Assembly: GCF_002890895.1 (NCBI RefSeq)
Contig: NZ_POUL01000003.1
Location: 186,001 to 250,000 of the forward strand
From: Stutzerimonas stutzeri
Lineage (GTDB): Bacteria; Pseudomonadota; Gammaproteobacteria; Pseudomonadales; Pseudomonadaceae
Length of the DNA: 64,000 bases
Direction: 5' to 3'
Positions 9,059 to 17,783 of this stretch are shown piece by piece (positions within the stretch are counted from its first letter, which is position 1; each line of letters starts with the position of its first letter). The translations under genes and the position numbers were made by a program. The notes beneath the pieces are model-generated. The model was not told the origin of the DNA, did not search any database, and worked only from the letters and a program-made list of their open reading frames with translations.

Positions 9059-9762
9059 ATCGGACCCACCAGGTTTCGGGCGATGCCGTGGATTCGGGCT
9101 TCCGCCTGAGTGGGTTCGAGCTGCAGCGGCTCGGCCAGGATTGAAGCCAGTTCGAGCCGCCTTTGCGCCGTGAGCGTCGAATGGCGCTCGGCAAAGGCGA
9201 TCAGCGCTTGCTGCTCAGCCAGTGTAAGCGGTAGCGGGGGCGTTACTGCTTCAGCTGCTGGCAGGTCTGGTGCGCTGACGTTGCGCTCGCGGTACACCAC
9301 CATGGTGCCCGCGGCGAGGTCGCCCAAGCGCTTGAACGATGGGTGCCAGAGACAGCAGAGAGCCCCGAGGAAATAGCCGAACGGCAGCATGTCGACGAAG
9401 CGCAGCAGATTGCGTGTCAGGGAGGAAGCCCAACCGACCGGTGTGCCGTCATCATGGATGACGCGCAGCCCCATCCATTGCTTGCCCGGGGTGCGGCCCT
9501 GGTTCAGCACTTCGAACAGCACCATGTACCACCATTGCACCAGAAACAGCAGCAACGCCCCAACACCCATGCCGAACTTGCCTAGCAACGTGAACGCAAA
9601 ACCCAAAGCCGCCAATAGCGCGCCCCGTATCAGCAGATCCAGTGCAAATGCCAAGGCGCGAGGGACCAGGCCGGCTGGATGGAGCAACAAATCGATACCT
9701 TCCGGCGTTTCGACGCGGTGTGTGTTATCCAGCAAGGCGGTGGCTGAAGAGGCGGATTGCAC
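9055..9762 (-). CDS. RDD family membrane protein
   Basis: First gene of the six-gene operon, 235 residues. The RDD signature is visible as RALAFALDLLIRG, then two or three helices, then NQGRTPGKQWMGLRVI, and later the conserved FVDMLPFGYFLGALCCLW. The C-terminal 80 residues are soluble and rich in Leu, Ala and Glu. RDD proteins are small membrane proteins of mostly unknown role; some have been linked to ion transport. The start is a GTG at 9760-9762 with a short GAG element upstream. The operon promoter should lie in 9763-10014, shared divergently with sbcB. Confidence 0.87.
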   Translation of the reverse strand: MQSASSATALLDNTHRVETPEGIDLLLHPAGLVPRALAFALDLLIRGALLAALGFAFTLLGKFGMGVGALLLFLVQWWYMVLFEVLNQGRTPGKQWMGLRVIHDDGTPVGWASSLTRNLLRFVDMLPFGYFLGALCCLWHPSFKRLGDLAAGTMVVYRERNVSAPDLPAAEAVTPPLPLTLAEQQALIAFAERHSTLTAQRRLELASILAEPLQLEPTQAEARIHGIARNLVGPI

Positions 9763-10014
9763 GGCTCTGGCTCGTAAATGGGGGACTGGGTGCTATGCGC
9801 ACATTGCGTACCGAGCAACGCCTGGCGGAAGCGGTGCTGCTGAATGAAACCATTGAATGACATCTGCGGCCATAACCGGCTTGGCACTTTGATTGATGCG
9901 CCAACGGATTATTTACGTCAGCACTCAATCCTTACCTGCACCAGGCGCCGGACCATTCGGTAAGGGCGAGTCTGGCGCGTTAGACTGTGGGCGACAATCG
10001 AGAAGGAAGCTCCC

Positions 10015-11439
10015 TTGACCTCCAGCATCTTCTGGTACGACTTCGAAACAACCGGCGTATCGCCTCGCTGTGACCGGCCTGTGCAAGTGGCCGGCATACG
10101 CACCACCGAGGCGCTGGAAGAAGTTGGCGAACCGCTGAACATTTATTGCAGGCTGAGCGACGACATCCTCCCGCATCCCGCGGCGTGCCTGGTCACGGGT
10201 ATCACACCTGCCACGCTGGCGGAAAAAGGCCTGTGCGAGGCCGAGTTCGTGGCCCGGTTGCATCATGAACTGGCGGTGCCAGGCACCTGTGGCGCGGGTT
10301 ACAACAGCTTGCGCTTCGATGATGAAGTGCTGCGCTACAGTCTCTATCGCAACTTCTTCGATCCCTATGCGCGTGAATGGCAGGGCGGTAACAGTCGCTG
10401 GGACCTCATTGATCTGGTCCGCACCGCTTTCGCCTTGCGGCCGGAAGGCATCGTCTGGCCGGAAGAGGAGGGGCGAGTCACGTTGAAACTGGAGCGGCTC
10501 AGTGCTGCCAATGGACTCGAGCACTTGAATGCCCATGATGCGTTGTCCGATGTTCGGGCAACGATTGCCTTGGCTCGCCTGATTCGCGCGTGTCAACCGC
10601 GTCTCTATGACTACCTCTACAAGCTCCGCCGTAAACATGCGGTGATCGAACAAGTCCAGCTGCTCAAACCAATGGTGCATGTATCGGGGCGGTTTTCCGC
10701 AGCGCGTCATTTTCTATCGGTGGTCTTGCCGCTGGCCTGGCACCCTCGCAACCGTAATGCACTGATCGTCTGTGACTTGAATGCCGACTGCGCGCCGCTG
10801 TGGGAAGAGCAGGCCGAGGCTATTCGTGAACGGCTCTATACCCGTCGGGAAGACTTGGGCGAGAAACTTCCGATTCCCTTGAAACTCGTGCACATGAACC
10901 GCTGCCCCGTGCTGGCACCCATGAGCGTCCTGCGGCCATCGGATATTGCGCGGCTGGGACTGGATATCCAATGTTGCGAGGCGAAAGCGGCCGAGTTACG
11001 TGGGCGCGAACCGGAGTGGAGCTGGAAGCTTGCCGACATCTACAAGGAGGATGTCTTCGCGGGTTCGTCCGATCCGGAGCAGCAGTTGTATGACGGCTTT
11101 TTCAATGATCGCGACCGGCGACTGTGCGAGCAGGTACGAAGTACTTCGCCGCTTTCGACAGGCGCCGCACTGCCGTTTGATGACCCGCGCTTGCCAGAGC
11201 TGCATTTCCGCTATCGCGCGCGTAATTTTCCCGAGTGTTTATCAGCCGCCGAAGCCGAGCAGTGGCATGCATTCTGTCGGCAGCGCTTGATGAAGCCTGA
11301 ATTCGGCGCGCCGAACACCTCGGAGCAGTTTGAAAAAGCCGTTCAGGTTTTATTGCCATCAACCACACCCGAACAAGCGTGTCTTTTGCAGCAATGGTTA
11401 ATACATGTTCGCGGATTGCGCGAACGTTACATGTTCTGA
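10015..11439 (+). CDS. sbcB: Exodeoxyribonuclease I
   Basis: Exonuclease of 474 residues that degrades single-stranded DNA 3'-to-5' in recombination and mismatch repair. The DEDDh exonuclease motif I is FWYDFETTGVSP at residues 6-17, and HDALSDVRATIALA near residue 172 supplies motif III. The remaining sequence (SH3-like and C-terminal helical domains) matches full-length E. coli ExoI in size. The start is a TTG at 10015 behind AGAAGGAAG; no ATG or GTG fits better. It ends in the strong bidirectional terminator shared with mvaT. Confidence 0.93.
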   Translation: MTSSIFWYDFETTGVSPRCDRPVQVAGIRTTEALEEVGEPLNIYCRLSDDILPHPAACLVTGITPATLAEKGLCEAEFVARLHHELAVPGTCGAGYNSLRFDDEVLRYSLYRNFFDPYAREWQGGNSRWDLIDLVRTAFALRPEGIVWPEEEGRVTLKLERLSAANGLEHLNAHDALSDVRATIALARLIRACQPRLYDYLYKLRRKHAVIEQVQLLKPMVHVSGRFSAARHFLSVVLPLAWHPRNRNALIVCDLNADCAPLWEEQAEAIRERLYTRREDLGEKLPIPLKLVHMNRCPVLAPMSVLRPSDIARLGLDIQCCEAKAAELRGREPEWSWKLADIYKEDVFAGSSDPEQQLYDGFFNDRDRRLCEQVRSTSPLSTGAALPFDDPRLPELHFRYRARNFPECLSAAEAEQWHAFCRQRLMKPEFGAPNTSEQFEKAVQVLLPSTTPEQACLLQQWLIHVRGLRERYMF

Positions 11440-11460
11440 AAATGCTTAGCCGGGAAATAA

Positions 11461-11501
11461 AAAAGCCATCTGACGCAGCATGACTGCGTCAGATGGCTTT
11501 T
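11461..11501. terminator. Bidirectional terminator between sbcB and mvaT
   Basis: A perfect 18-bp inverted repeat (aaaagccatctgacgcag and its complement) encloses a 5-nt loop at 11479-11483. The A run on the left and T run on the right give a rho-independent terminator for both converging genes. Confidence 0.92.
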
Positions 11502-11517
11502 GGGTGCGGCGTAAAAC

Positions 11518-11895
11518 TTAGCCCAACAGAGTGGCCCAGCTTTCAACCTCGTCGGAACCCCATTGTGCTTTCCACTCTTTCAGCGTCTTGTGATTGCCGC
11601 CTTTGGTTTCAATCACTTCACCGTTGTGAGGGTTCTTGTACTGCTTGACGCGACGGGCGCGTTTGGTTGCAGCGGGGGTTTTGGATGCGCGTTGCGTCTT
11701 GTTGCTGCGGGCATCGGGATCGAGCAGAGCAATAATGTCGCGAAGGGACTTCTGATATTCGCCCATCAGCTCGCGCAGTTTGCCTTCAAACTCGAGTTCC
11801 TTTTTCAGCTTGTCATCTTCAGACAAGGATTTCAGGCGCTCCTGTAGTTCCTTGATAGCTTCTTCAGTAGCGCGGTATTCGTTGATCAGCGACAT
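11518..11895 (-). CDS. mvaT: MvaT family H-NS-like xenogeneic silencer
   Basis: Nucleoid protein of 124 residues that silences AT-rich genes. The N-terminal half is a heptad-rich oligomerisation helix (EAIKELQERLKSLSEDDKL), the middle is a basic linker, and the C-terminal DNA-binding part contains the pseudomonad AT-pincer region (RVKQYKNPHNGEVIETKGGN) followed by KEWKAQWG. MvaT and its paralog MvaU form mixed oligomers in Pseudomonas. The start ATG at 11893-11895 follows CCAAGGAAGTGAC; the longer upstream reading has no ribosome site and would cover the promoter. Adjacent purU on the other side is the usual order. Confidence 0.95.
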   Translation of the reverse strand: MSLINEYRATEEAIKELQERLKSLSEDDKLKKELEFEGKLRELMGEYQKSLRDIIALLDPDARSNKTQRASKTPAATKRARRVKQYKNPHNGEVIETKGGNHKTLKEWKAQWGSDEVESWATLLG

Positions 11896-11934
11896 GTCAC
11901 TTCCTTGGTATAGGTTTGAACGCAAGTGACAGCA

Positions 11935-11963
11935 ATCATAGACAGCTGCTGCAGACAAGTAAA
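11935..11963 (-). promoter_or_regulatory. Sigma-70 type promoter for mvaT
   Basis: On the minus strand TTTACT and TATGAT are separated by exactly 17 bases, ending 40 bases before the mvaT start. The surroundings are AT-rich relative to the genome, and MvaT proteins often autoregulate at such sites. The match is by eye only. Confidence 0.6.
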
Positions 11964-12355
11964 TGTTGCTCCGAACAAAGTTTACTCAGTTTGTTTCATT
12001 GTGGTGCGTTAGGCGCGCTGAGGTGCAGTTAAACGTAGCCAGGGTGAACTACTGCACATAACGAAGCATGCGACGGACCACGTCAGGCTTATTTATGCCG
12101 TCCCGGTATTTGAATACGCAGTTCCGCAACCCGTTGCGGTGTGCGTTTCCTTTGCTCGTTGGCGCCTTTCCAGTAACTTGAACCCAGGAATGTTAAGGCT
12201 TCAATCATGGTTTTTTACAAATCAGCTGATTCGCACCCTGCGGCGTGTTTCGACAGTAGAGGCGTGCCATGCTCCGGCTTGAATAATTTGGTGGTGGTTT
12301 TCTTCGCTGCGCTAGAATGCCGGGTCTTTATGAGTAAGCCGGAGTTAACTTAAGA
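11964..12355. other. mvaT-purU intergenic region, no gene seen
   Basis: About 390 bases between divergent mvaT and purU. It is noticeably more AT-rich than the coding sequence, with tttgtttc, ttttttac and ttgaataattt stretches. Near purU, gctagaat at 12311-12318 resembles a Pseudomonas -10 element, but I find no well-spaced -35 box. I see no tRNA, no convincing open frame and no strong hairpin. Confidence 0.5.
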
Positions 12356-13207
12356 ATGCGCACTTTCAGGCTGGTTATCGCCTGTCCCGACGGCGTCGGC
12401 ATTGTGGCCAAGGTCGGTAATTTCCTAGCGACCTACAACGGCTGGATCACCGAGGCCAATCACCATTCCGATCATCAGAGTGGCTGGTTCTTCATGCGGC
12501 ATGAGATTCGGGCCGATTCGCTGCCTTTTGATCTCGATGGCTTTCGCCAGGCGTTTGCGCCAATAGCGCGCGAGTTTTCCATGGAATGGCGCATCACCGA
12601 CTCTGCCCAGCGCAAGCGAGTCGTGCTGATGGCCAGCCGCGAGTCGCACTGCCTCGCCGACCTGCTGCATCGTTGGCACAGCGGGGAACTGGACTGTGAC
12701 ATTCCTTGCGTGATCTCCAATCACGACGATCTGCGCAGTATGGTCGAATGGCATGGCATTCCGTATTTCCATGTCCCCGTCCAGCCGGCGCGCAAAGAAG
12801 AAGCTTTCGCCGAGGTGTCGCGCCTGGTGCGCGAGCAGCGCGCTGACGCCATCGTGTTAGCGCGCTACATGCAAATTCTGCCGGCTGAACTTTGCGAGGA
12901 ATTTGCGCAACGGGTGATCAATATCCATCACAGCTTTCTGCCGTCGTTCGTCGGTGCAAAACCGTACCACCAGGCCTCGCTGCGAGGGGTCAAGCTCATA
13001 GGTGCGACCTGCCACTATGTGACAGAAGAGCTTGATGCTGGGCCGATCATCGAGCAGGACGTGGTGCGCGTCAGCCATAGAGACAGCATCGAGGACATGG
13101 TTCGGCTGGGCAAGGACGTGGAAAAGATGGTGCTGTCCCGTGGTTTGCGCTATCACCTAGAAGAGCGGGTGCTGGTGCATAGCAACAAGACGCTGGTATT
13201 CAACTGA
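12356..13207 (+). CDS. purU: Formyltetrahydrofolate deformylase
   Basis: Hydrolyses 10-formyltetrahydrofolate to tetrahydrofolate and formate, balancing the one-carbon pool and feeding formate to PurT. The protein has 283 residues: an N-terminal ACT domain (RLVIACPDGVGIVAKVGNFL) and a C-terminal formyltransferase fold from about residue 85. Active-site elements are INIHHSFLPSF (Asn and His) and HYVTEELDAGPIIEQ (Asp). The ATG at 12356 follows GGAG ten bases upstream. A purT gene in the same window (39052) could use the formate made here. Length and motifs are normal. Confidence 0.95.
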   Translation: MRTFRLVIACPDGVGIVAKVGNFLATYNGWITEANHHSDHQSGWFFMRHEIRADSLPFDLDGFRQAFAPIAREFSMEWRITDSAQRKRVVLMASRESHCLADLLHRWHSGELDCDIPCVISNHDDLRSMVEWHGIPYFHVPVQPARKEEAFAEVSRLVREQRADAIVLARYMQILPAELCEEFAQRVINIHHSFLPSFVGAKPYHQASLRGVKLIGATCHYVTEELDAGPIIEQDVVRVSHRDSIEDMVRLGKDVEKMVLSRGLRYHLEERVLVHSNKTLVFN

Positions 13208-13234
13208 TCCATCGTTATTGGCGCGGGAGGCGAG

Positions 13235-13459
13235 ATGAGCGATCCACTGGACAAGGCAGGCGCGAAAGCGCCGCCGATCATCGGTAGCGGTTGTACTCAA
13301 CGCTACGATCCGGACCGGCTGGGCCCCGACCTGGGCACCGACTTCCCAGGTGCCAAAACACTCTGGGAGCGGCATGTGGCGACGCTCGATGCCTCTGTTG
13401 GCGACGGCGAAAGCGACGTTGTGGTCGGCGCTGAAGCCAGCGGCTCGAAGGCCGGCTGA
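13235..13459 (+). CDS. Small hypothetical protein
   Basis: Reading frame of 74 codons starting MSDPLDKAGAKAPP behind a strong GGGAGG box with five-base spacing. It sits 27 bases after purU and 43 bases before the HerA-like ATPase gene, so it would fill an operon-like gap exactly. The product is acidic with no signal peptide or membrane segment; I recognise no family. Longer frames on the opposite strand overlap it, so it could be a chance frame. Its good ribosome site is the main support. Confidence 0.4.
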   Translation: MSDPLDKAGAKAPPIIGSGCTQRYDPDRLGPDLGTDFPGAKTLWERHVATLDASVGDGESDVVVGAEASGSKAG

Positions 13460-13502
13460 TTGACGTTGCCGGATACTCCATTGTTCAGTTCGAGGCCTGC
13501 GG

Positions 13503-14969
13503 ATGAAACAGACAAACTGCCTGGTACTGGGTGCTGACGCGACGGGCGAGCCGAACTCCCACCCGCTGCATCTGGCCAACCGACACGGTTTGATCGCCGG
13601 CGCTACAGGCACCGGCAAGACCGTGACCTTACAGCGCCTCGCTGAGCAATTCAGCGAGGCTGGCGTCGCGGTTTTCGCAGCGGATATCAAAGGTGACTTG
13701 TGTGGCCTGGGCGCGGCTGGCGAGCCGCAAGGAAAGATCGCCGAGCGAATCGCCAGCATGCCTTGGCTCGACCATCGACCCCAGGCCTATCCGGTGATTT
13801 TGTGGGACGTGCACGGTGTGAGCGGTCATCCGCTGAGGACCACGCTGACAGAGATGGGCCCCTTGCTGTTGGGCAATCTGCTGGAGCTGAGCGACAGCCA
13901 GCAGGCAGCACTCTATGCCGCATTCAAGGTCGCTGATCGTGAAGCGCTGCTGTTGCTCGACCTGAAAGACCTCAAGGCCTTGCTTGCTCATCTGAAAAAA
14001 CACCCTGAGGTGCTCGGTGACGATGCGGCCTTGCTAACCAGCGCATCGTCCCAGGCGCTGTTACGGCGACTGGCAACGCTGGAGCAGCAAGGTGCCGAGG
14101 CGCTGTTTGGTGAGCCGGCTCTGGCGCTTGAGGACATTCTGCAGCCTGCAAGCGACGGGCGTGGACGGATCCACCTGCTTGACGCCAGCCAGCTCGTCCA
14201 TCAGGCCCCCAAAGTCTATGCGACCTTTCTGCTGTGGCTGTTGGCTGAGCTGTTCGAACAGCTTCCCGAGCGCGGTGACGCTGATCGACCACTGCTCGCG
14301 CTGTTCTTCGACGAAGCGCATCTGCTGTTCAGCGGCACCCCGAAAGCATTGCAGGACAGGTTGCTGCAAGTAGTCAGGCTGATTCGCTCGAAGGGCGTTG
14401 GCGTCTATTTCGTAACCCAAAGCCCCACAGACCTGCCGGATGATGTGCTGGCTCAGTTGGGCCTGCGCATACAGCACGGACTCAGGGCCTACACGGTCAA
14501 GGAGCAGAAAGCGCTGCGTGCGGTGGCGGACGGTTTCCGCGCCAACCCAGCGTTTTCATCGCTGGACACTTTGTCCAGTCTGGGAACCGGCGAAGCGCTG
14601 GTCGGTGGCCTCGAGGATAGAGGCATGCCGTCGATGGTACAGCGTGTTGCGGTCGCGCCGCCTCAGTCGCGGGTCGGGCCGCTGACCGAGCGCGAGAGAC
14701 ACGACCTGATCGCCAGCTCACCCCTGAGAGGACGTTACGACAGACCGGTCGATCGTGAATCTGCTTACGAAATATTGCTCGAACGGGCAAAGCAGGCTTC
14801 CGAGGACCAGCCACAAGCGAAGAGCGATGTGTCAAAAAATGGTGTTGCCGATGCGCTAGGTGAAGCGGCCGGACAGGTCTTCAAGAGCGCAATGCGCCAG
14901 GCTGCAACACAGTTAGGTCGGCAGTTGGCACGAGGGCTTCTGGGCTCTTTATTGGGCGGTAAGCGCTGA
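13503..14969 (+). CDS. HerA/DUF853 family ATPase (YjgR type)
   Basis: P-loop NTPase of 488 residues. Walker A is GATGTGKT near residue 33 and Walker B is LFFDEAHLLF near residue 268; the segment VAVFAADIKGDLCGLG is typical of the DUF853/YjgR branch of the HerA-FtsK superfamily. Relatives pump or translocate DNA or protein, but the role of YjgR is not established. The C-terminal 90 residues end in a Gly/Leu-rich amphipathic stretch (QLARGLLGSLLGGKR). The start ATG at 13503 is preceded by GAGGCCTGCGG. It is probably cotranscribed with purU. Confidence 0.85.
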   Translation: MKQTNCLVLGADATGEPNSHPLHLANRHGLIAGATGTGKTVTLQRLAEQFSEAGVAVFAADIKGDLCGLGAAGEPQGKIAERIASMPWLDHRPQAYPVILWDVHGVSGHPLRTTLTEMGPLLLGNLLELSDSQQAALYAAFKVADREALLLLDLKDLKALLAHLKKHPEVLGDDAALLTSASSQALLRRLATLEQQGAEALFGEPALALEDILQPASDGRGRIHLLDASQLVHQAPKVYATFLLWLLAELFEQLPERGDADRPLLALFFDEAHLLFSGTPKALQDRLLQVVRLIRSKGVGVYFVTQSPTDLPDDVLAQLGLRIQHGLRAYTVKEQKALRAVADGFRANPAFSSLDTLSSLGTGEALVGGLEDRGMPSMVQRVAVAPPQSRVGPLTERERHDLIASSPLRGRYDRPVDRESAYEILLERAKQASEDQPQAKSDVSKNGVADALGEAAGQVFKSAMRQAATQLGRQLARGLLGSLLGGKR

Positions 14970-15039
14970 GCAAAAAATCGGCTACAGCTGCTTAGTTTCT
15001 GACTGCTGTGCTTGCGGTGCGCATTCACGGTGCCGCAGT

Positions 15040-15249
15040 TCACTTTGCCTCTGAGGCTTGCTCTGACAACTCTTTCTCGATCTTCTGCAACTCGGCCTTG
15101 AATACTTGATCATGGACGGTCGGCTTTTTACGCCATGGCTTTCGTTCTGGATCAGGCTGCGCGGCATAGGTCGTGATTTCCCCACCGTAGACAGCCTGGA
15201 AACGGTTGGCTTGCTTCTCCAGTTCGGCGCGTAGTTCTTCTTTTGTCAC
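15040..15249 (-). CDS. Small conserved hypothetical protein
   Basis: Protein of 69 residues starting at GTG 15247-15249. The sequence is strongly charged (KEELRAELEKQANRF, DPERKPWRKKPT, ELQKIEKELSEQ) with two predicted helices and a basic middle. I recall similar short proteins across Pseudomonas, and it has no hydrophobic segment. It converges with the HerA-like gene. Function unknown. The upstream region has AAAGAGGCC as a possible ribosome site ten or so bases away. Confidence 0.7.
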   Translation of the reverse strand: MTKEELRAELEKQANRFQAVYGGEITTYAAQPDPERKPWRKKPTVHDQVFKAELQKIEKELSEQASEAK

Positions 15250-15582
15250 GTCTTGTATGGCCTCTTTATTAAAGTTTATTTTCAGCGCGGCGCGCTAAGG
15301 GGCGCGAGCTTCTGGGCTCGAAATGAGGCCCGGCTCGAATTGGGTGCGTATGCGATAGGAGAGACAGTACTGCAAGCGGCCTGGGCTAAACAAGTGTGAC
15401 GTTAAAACTGCATTCAGCCCGGTAGTTAAGTGCGATGTAGGTCTTATGAACTCTGTCTGCGTGAGTCATGGGAAAAGGAAAGCCCCAGCTTTGGCTGTAA
15501 CGACAATATTTGTGAGGCAGGCTCTGACCAGCGCAAACAAGCGGGTTCAGCAGTATCTAGCCGCCGTTGAAAATCCATTAAT
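15250..15582. other. Intergenic region without a recognised gene
   Basis: About 330 bases between the small conserved gene and the terminator of the GDP-mannose gene. It contains a short AT-rich stretch next to the small gene (taaagtttatttt) that could hold its promoter, and otherwise no reading frame, RNA gene or strong repeat that I can support. Confidence 0.45.
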
Positions 15583-15614
15583 AAAAAACCGCGCCTGATT
15601 CGGCGCGGTTTTTT
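15583..15614. terminator. Rho-independent terminator after the GDP-mannose gene
   Basis: A perfect 13-bp inverted repeat (aaaaaaccgcgcc and complement) with a 6-nt loop lies 16 bases beyond the stop of the minus-strand gene. Runs of A and T flank it, so it can work in both directions. Confidence 0.9.
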
Positions 15615-15629
15615 TGCCACATCTGATCT

Positions 15630-17075
15630 TTAGCGAGCCGACTGGCTGGCCAGGTCATTTGGCGCGCGGCCATATACGTCATCCAGACGCTCGATGTCAT
15701 CCTCGCCTAGATAACTGCCCGACTGGACTTCAATAATTTCCAGTGGAATCTTGCCCGGATTCGCAAGTCGGTGAATGGAGGTCACCGGAATGTAGGTCGA
15801 CTGATTCTCGGTGAGCAGGAAGGTCTTGTCGTTGCAGGTGACCTGCGCAGTGCCGGAGACGACGATCCAATGCTCGGCACGATGATGGTGCATCTGCAAT
15901 GACAGCTGTGCGCCTGGGTTGACGCAGATCCGCTTGACCTGGAAGCGACCGCCCATATCGACCGAGTCGTACCATCCCCAAGGGCGGTAGACCGCACAGT
16001 GGTTCTGCGTTTCAGAGCGCTTCATGGCGTCGAGCTTGTTCACCAGCTTCTTGACGTCCTGGACCTTGTCCTTATGGGCGATCATCGTGGCGTCCTTGGT
16101 CTCGACTACTACGATGTTGTCCAGGCCAACCACGGTTACCAGCTTGCCGTTACCGTGCACGAGGCAGTTGCGGCTGTCTTCGACAATCACGTCGCCGCGG
16201 GTCACGTTACCGTTTTCGTCTTTTTCCAGAACATCCCAAAGCGATGACCAGGAACCCACATCGCTCCAGCCTGCCGACATCGGAACGACACATGCCAGTT
16301 CGGTTTTTTCCATCACGGCATAGTCGATCGAGTTGTCGGGGCAGCAGGCAAAGGTGGCCGGGTCGATCAGCAGCTCTTCACCATTCTTGATGCTGCGCTC
16401 CAGCGCTACCCAGCAGGTGTCGTAGATGTCCGGGTCGTGCTTCTTCAGCTCGTCAAGGAATACGCTGGCGCGGAACAGGAACATGCCGCTGTTCCAGTAG
16501 TAGTCGCCGGAATCGACATATTCCTGAGCGCGAATCTCGTCCGGCTTCTCGACGAACTGTGTGACGCGGTTGACGCCTTCAGGCAGGCCGTTGCGTCCCT
16601 GATGATCGCACTTGATGTAGCCGTAGCCGGTCTCCGGGCTGGTGGCCGGAATGCCGAACAGTACCATCCCGCCGTTTTCGGCTGCATTGGTGGCCAGGGC
16701 GAGGGAGCGCTGGAAGGCTTTGTGGTCTTCGATGACGTGGTCGGCCGGCAGCACCAGCAGCAGCTCGTCACGTTCATCGGCAAGCAACTTCATCGCGGCA
16801 ATGGCAATCGCCGGCGCGGTATTACGGCCGAAGGGTTCGAGCATGAGGCCTTGGGTTTGAAGCTTTCGTGCGGCCAGCTGTTCTTTAACGATGAACCGGT
16901 GCTCCTTGTTGCAGACCAGCAGCGGCGCTTGCATGCCTTCAAAGGCCAGGCGCTCGATGGTTTGCTGAAACAGCGTTTGCTCGGCCGTCAGCGCGAGGAA
17001 CTGCTTGGGAAAGGCCTTGCGCGAAAGAGGCCAGAGTCGGGAACCGCTGCCGCCTGAGAGGATGACCGGAATCAT
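15630..17075 (-). CDS. Mannose-1-phosphate guanylyltransferase / mannose-6-phosphate isomerase
   Basis: Bifunctional type II enzyme of 481 residues supplying GDP-mannose for exopolysaccharide or O-antigen. The N-terminal nucleotidyltransferase carries GGSGSRLWPLSRKAFPKQ and FVEKPD; the C-terminal cupin isomerase carries RPWGWYDSVDMGGRF and the metal-binding HHHRAEHWIVV. P. aeruginosa has three such enzymes (AlgA, WbpW, PslB), and sequence alone does not tell which this is, so no symbol is given. No alginate or O-antigen gene adjoins it; it stands alone. The ATG at 17073-17075 follows AGGAGAAACAAC. Confidence 0.9.
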   Translation of the reverse strand: MIPVILSGGSGSRLWPLSRKAFPKQFLALTAEQTLFQQTIERLAFEGMQAPLLVCNKEHRFIVKEQLAARKLQTQGLMLEPFGRNTAPAIAIAAMKLLADERDELLLVLPADHVIEDHKAFQRSLALATNAAENGGMVLFGIPATSPETGYGYIKCDHQGRNGLPEGVNRVTQFVEKPDEIRAQEYVDSGDYYWNSGMFLFRASVFLDELKKHDPDIYDTCWVALERSIKNGEELLIDPATFACCPDNSIDYAVMEKTELACVVPMSAGWSDVGSWSSLWDVLEKDENGNVTRGDVIVEDSRNCLVHGNGKLVTVVGLDNIVVVETKDATMIAHKDKVQDVKKLVNKLDAMKRSETQNHCAVYRPWGWYDSVDMGGRFQVKRICVNPGAQLSLQMHHHRAEHWIVVSGTAQVTCNDKTFLLTENQSTYIPVTSIHRLANPGKIPLEIIEVQSGSYLGEDDIERLDDVYGRAPNDLASQSAR

Positions 17076-17783
17076 GTTGTTTCTCCTGAATCGTTGAGAA
17101 GGGGAAGTTCTTCTTGTCCATGTGGGCGGCCAGATGTCTGTGCTCGCCATGCGCTTCTTGGTCGGGCCTTCAGGTGCCGCGTGCCATCAAGTTCCGTTTT
17201 CCAACAGGAAAACTGCTTTCGGGGCGAACTGCGTGCTCCGAGCCTGAATGTGGGGGGTGCTGTCTGATAGTCGATGGGCGCCGCACTTGCTAATGCAGAG
17301 CGGATCGCGGATTCGAAGCGGGCGCCTGCAAGGCTTTCATCAATCTTGAAAAGGCCGGGAGCCGTGCTGCTCTGCTGTGGGCCAGCTGCCCGAAATTGGC
17401 GCGTTTGACAGTCTCGCTTACGCACTGACACCGCGCCGATCCAGCCCGTCTGTCCTCTGTCGGACATGCCGGACGTCACTAAAAGTGTGTCCTGGCTGAC
17501 AAGCCGAATGCATTGTTTTGAATTCCACTGCACGTTCATGTGCGACGTCCCTTTCCGTCTGGAAATGCCGGTACGCGCTTATGATTGCAGGTGCCTTCGG
17601 ATAGTTCCCCGTACGCCTGCCGTCGATCGGGGAGTTTTTGACGGGCATCGAAAAAGCGACAGTCCGCTGGCGCAGGAGGCCTTTATCCTCGGCAGGTTCC
17701 AGGTCCGTGGTGCACCAGCGGCAGTGTTTTTATGCGGGAGATGTGACTCCCCCAGCGTTAAGAACGAGGGGGTGGCGCTGCTT
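17076..17783. other. Long intergenic region (about 700 bases), no gene supported
   Basis: The longest gap in the window. It lies upstream of the GDP-mannose gene and downstream of yaaA, so it must hold the former's promoter. Frames of 60-112 codons exist on both strands, but none has a ribosome site plus a recognisable protein, and they overlap each other. Near 17749-17775 a C run and a G run (cccccagcg and gaggggg) could pair after the yaaA stop. No repeat family or tRNA was found. Confidence 0.5.

Noticed and set aside
13157..13759. 200-codon minus-strand frame across purU end and the HerA-like gene start
   Set aside because: It is antisense to two supported genes and resembles no protein family I know.
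17169..17194. Possible AlgU promoter (GAACTT and CTGAA on the minus strand) before the GDP-mannose gene
   Set aside because: The spacing is two bases short of the consensus and the -10 matches poorly, so it is not listed as a promoter.
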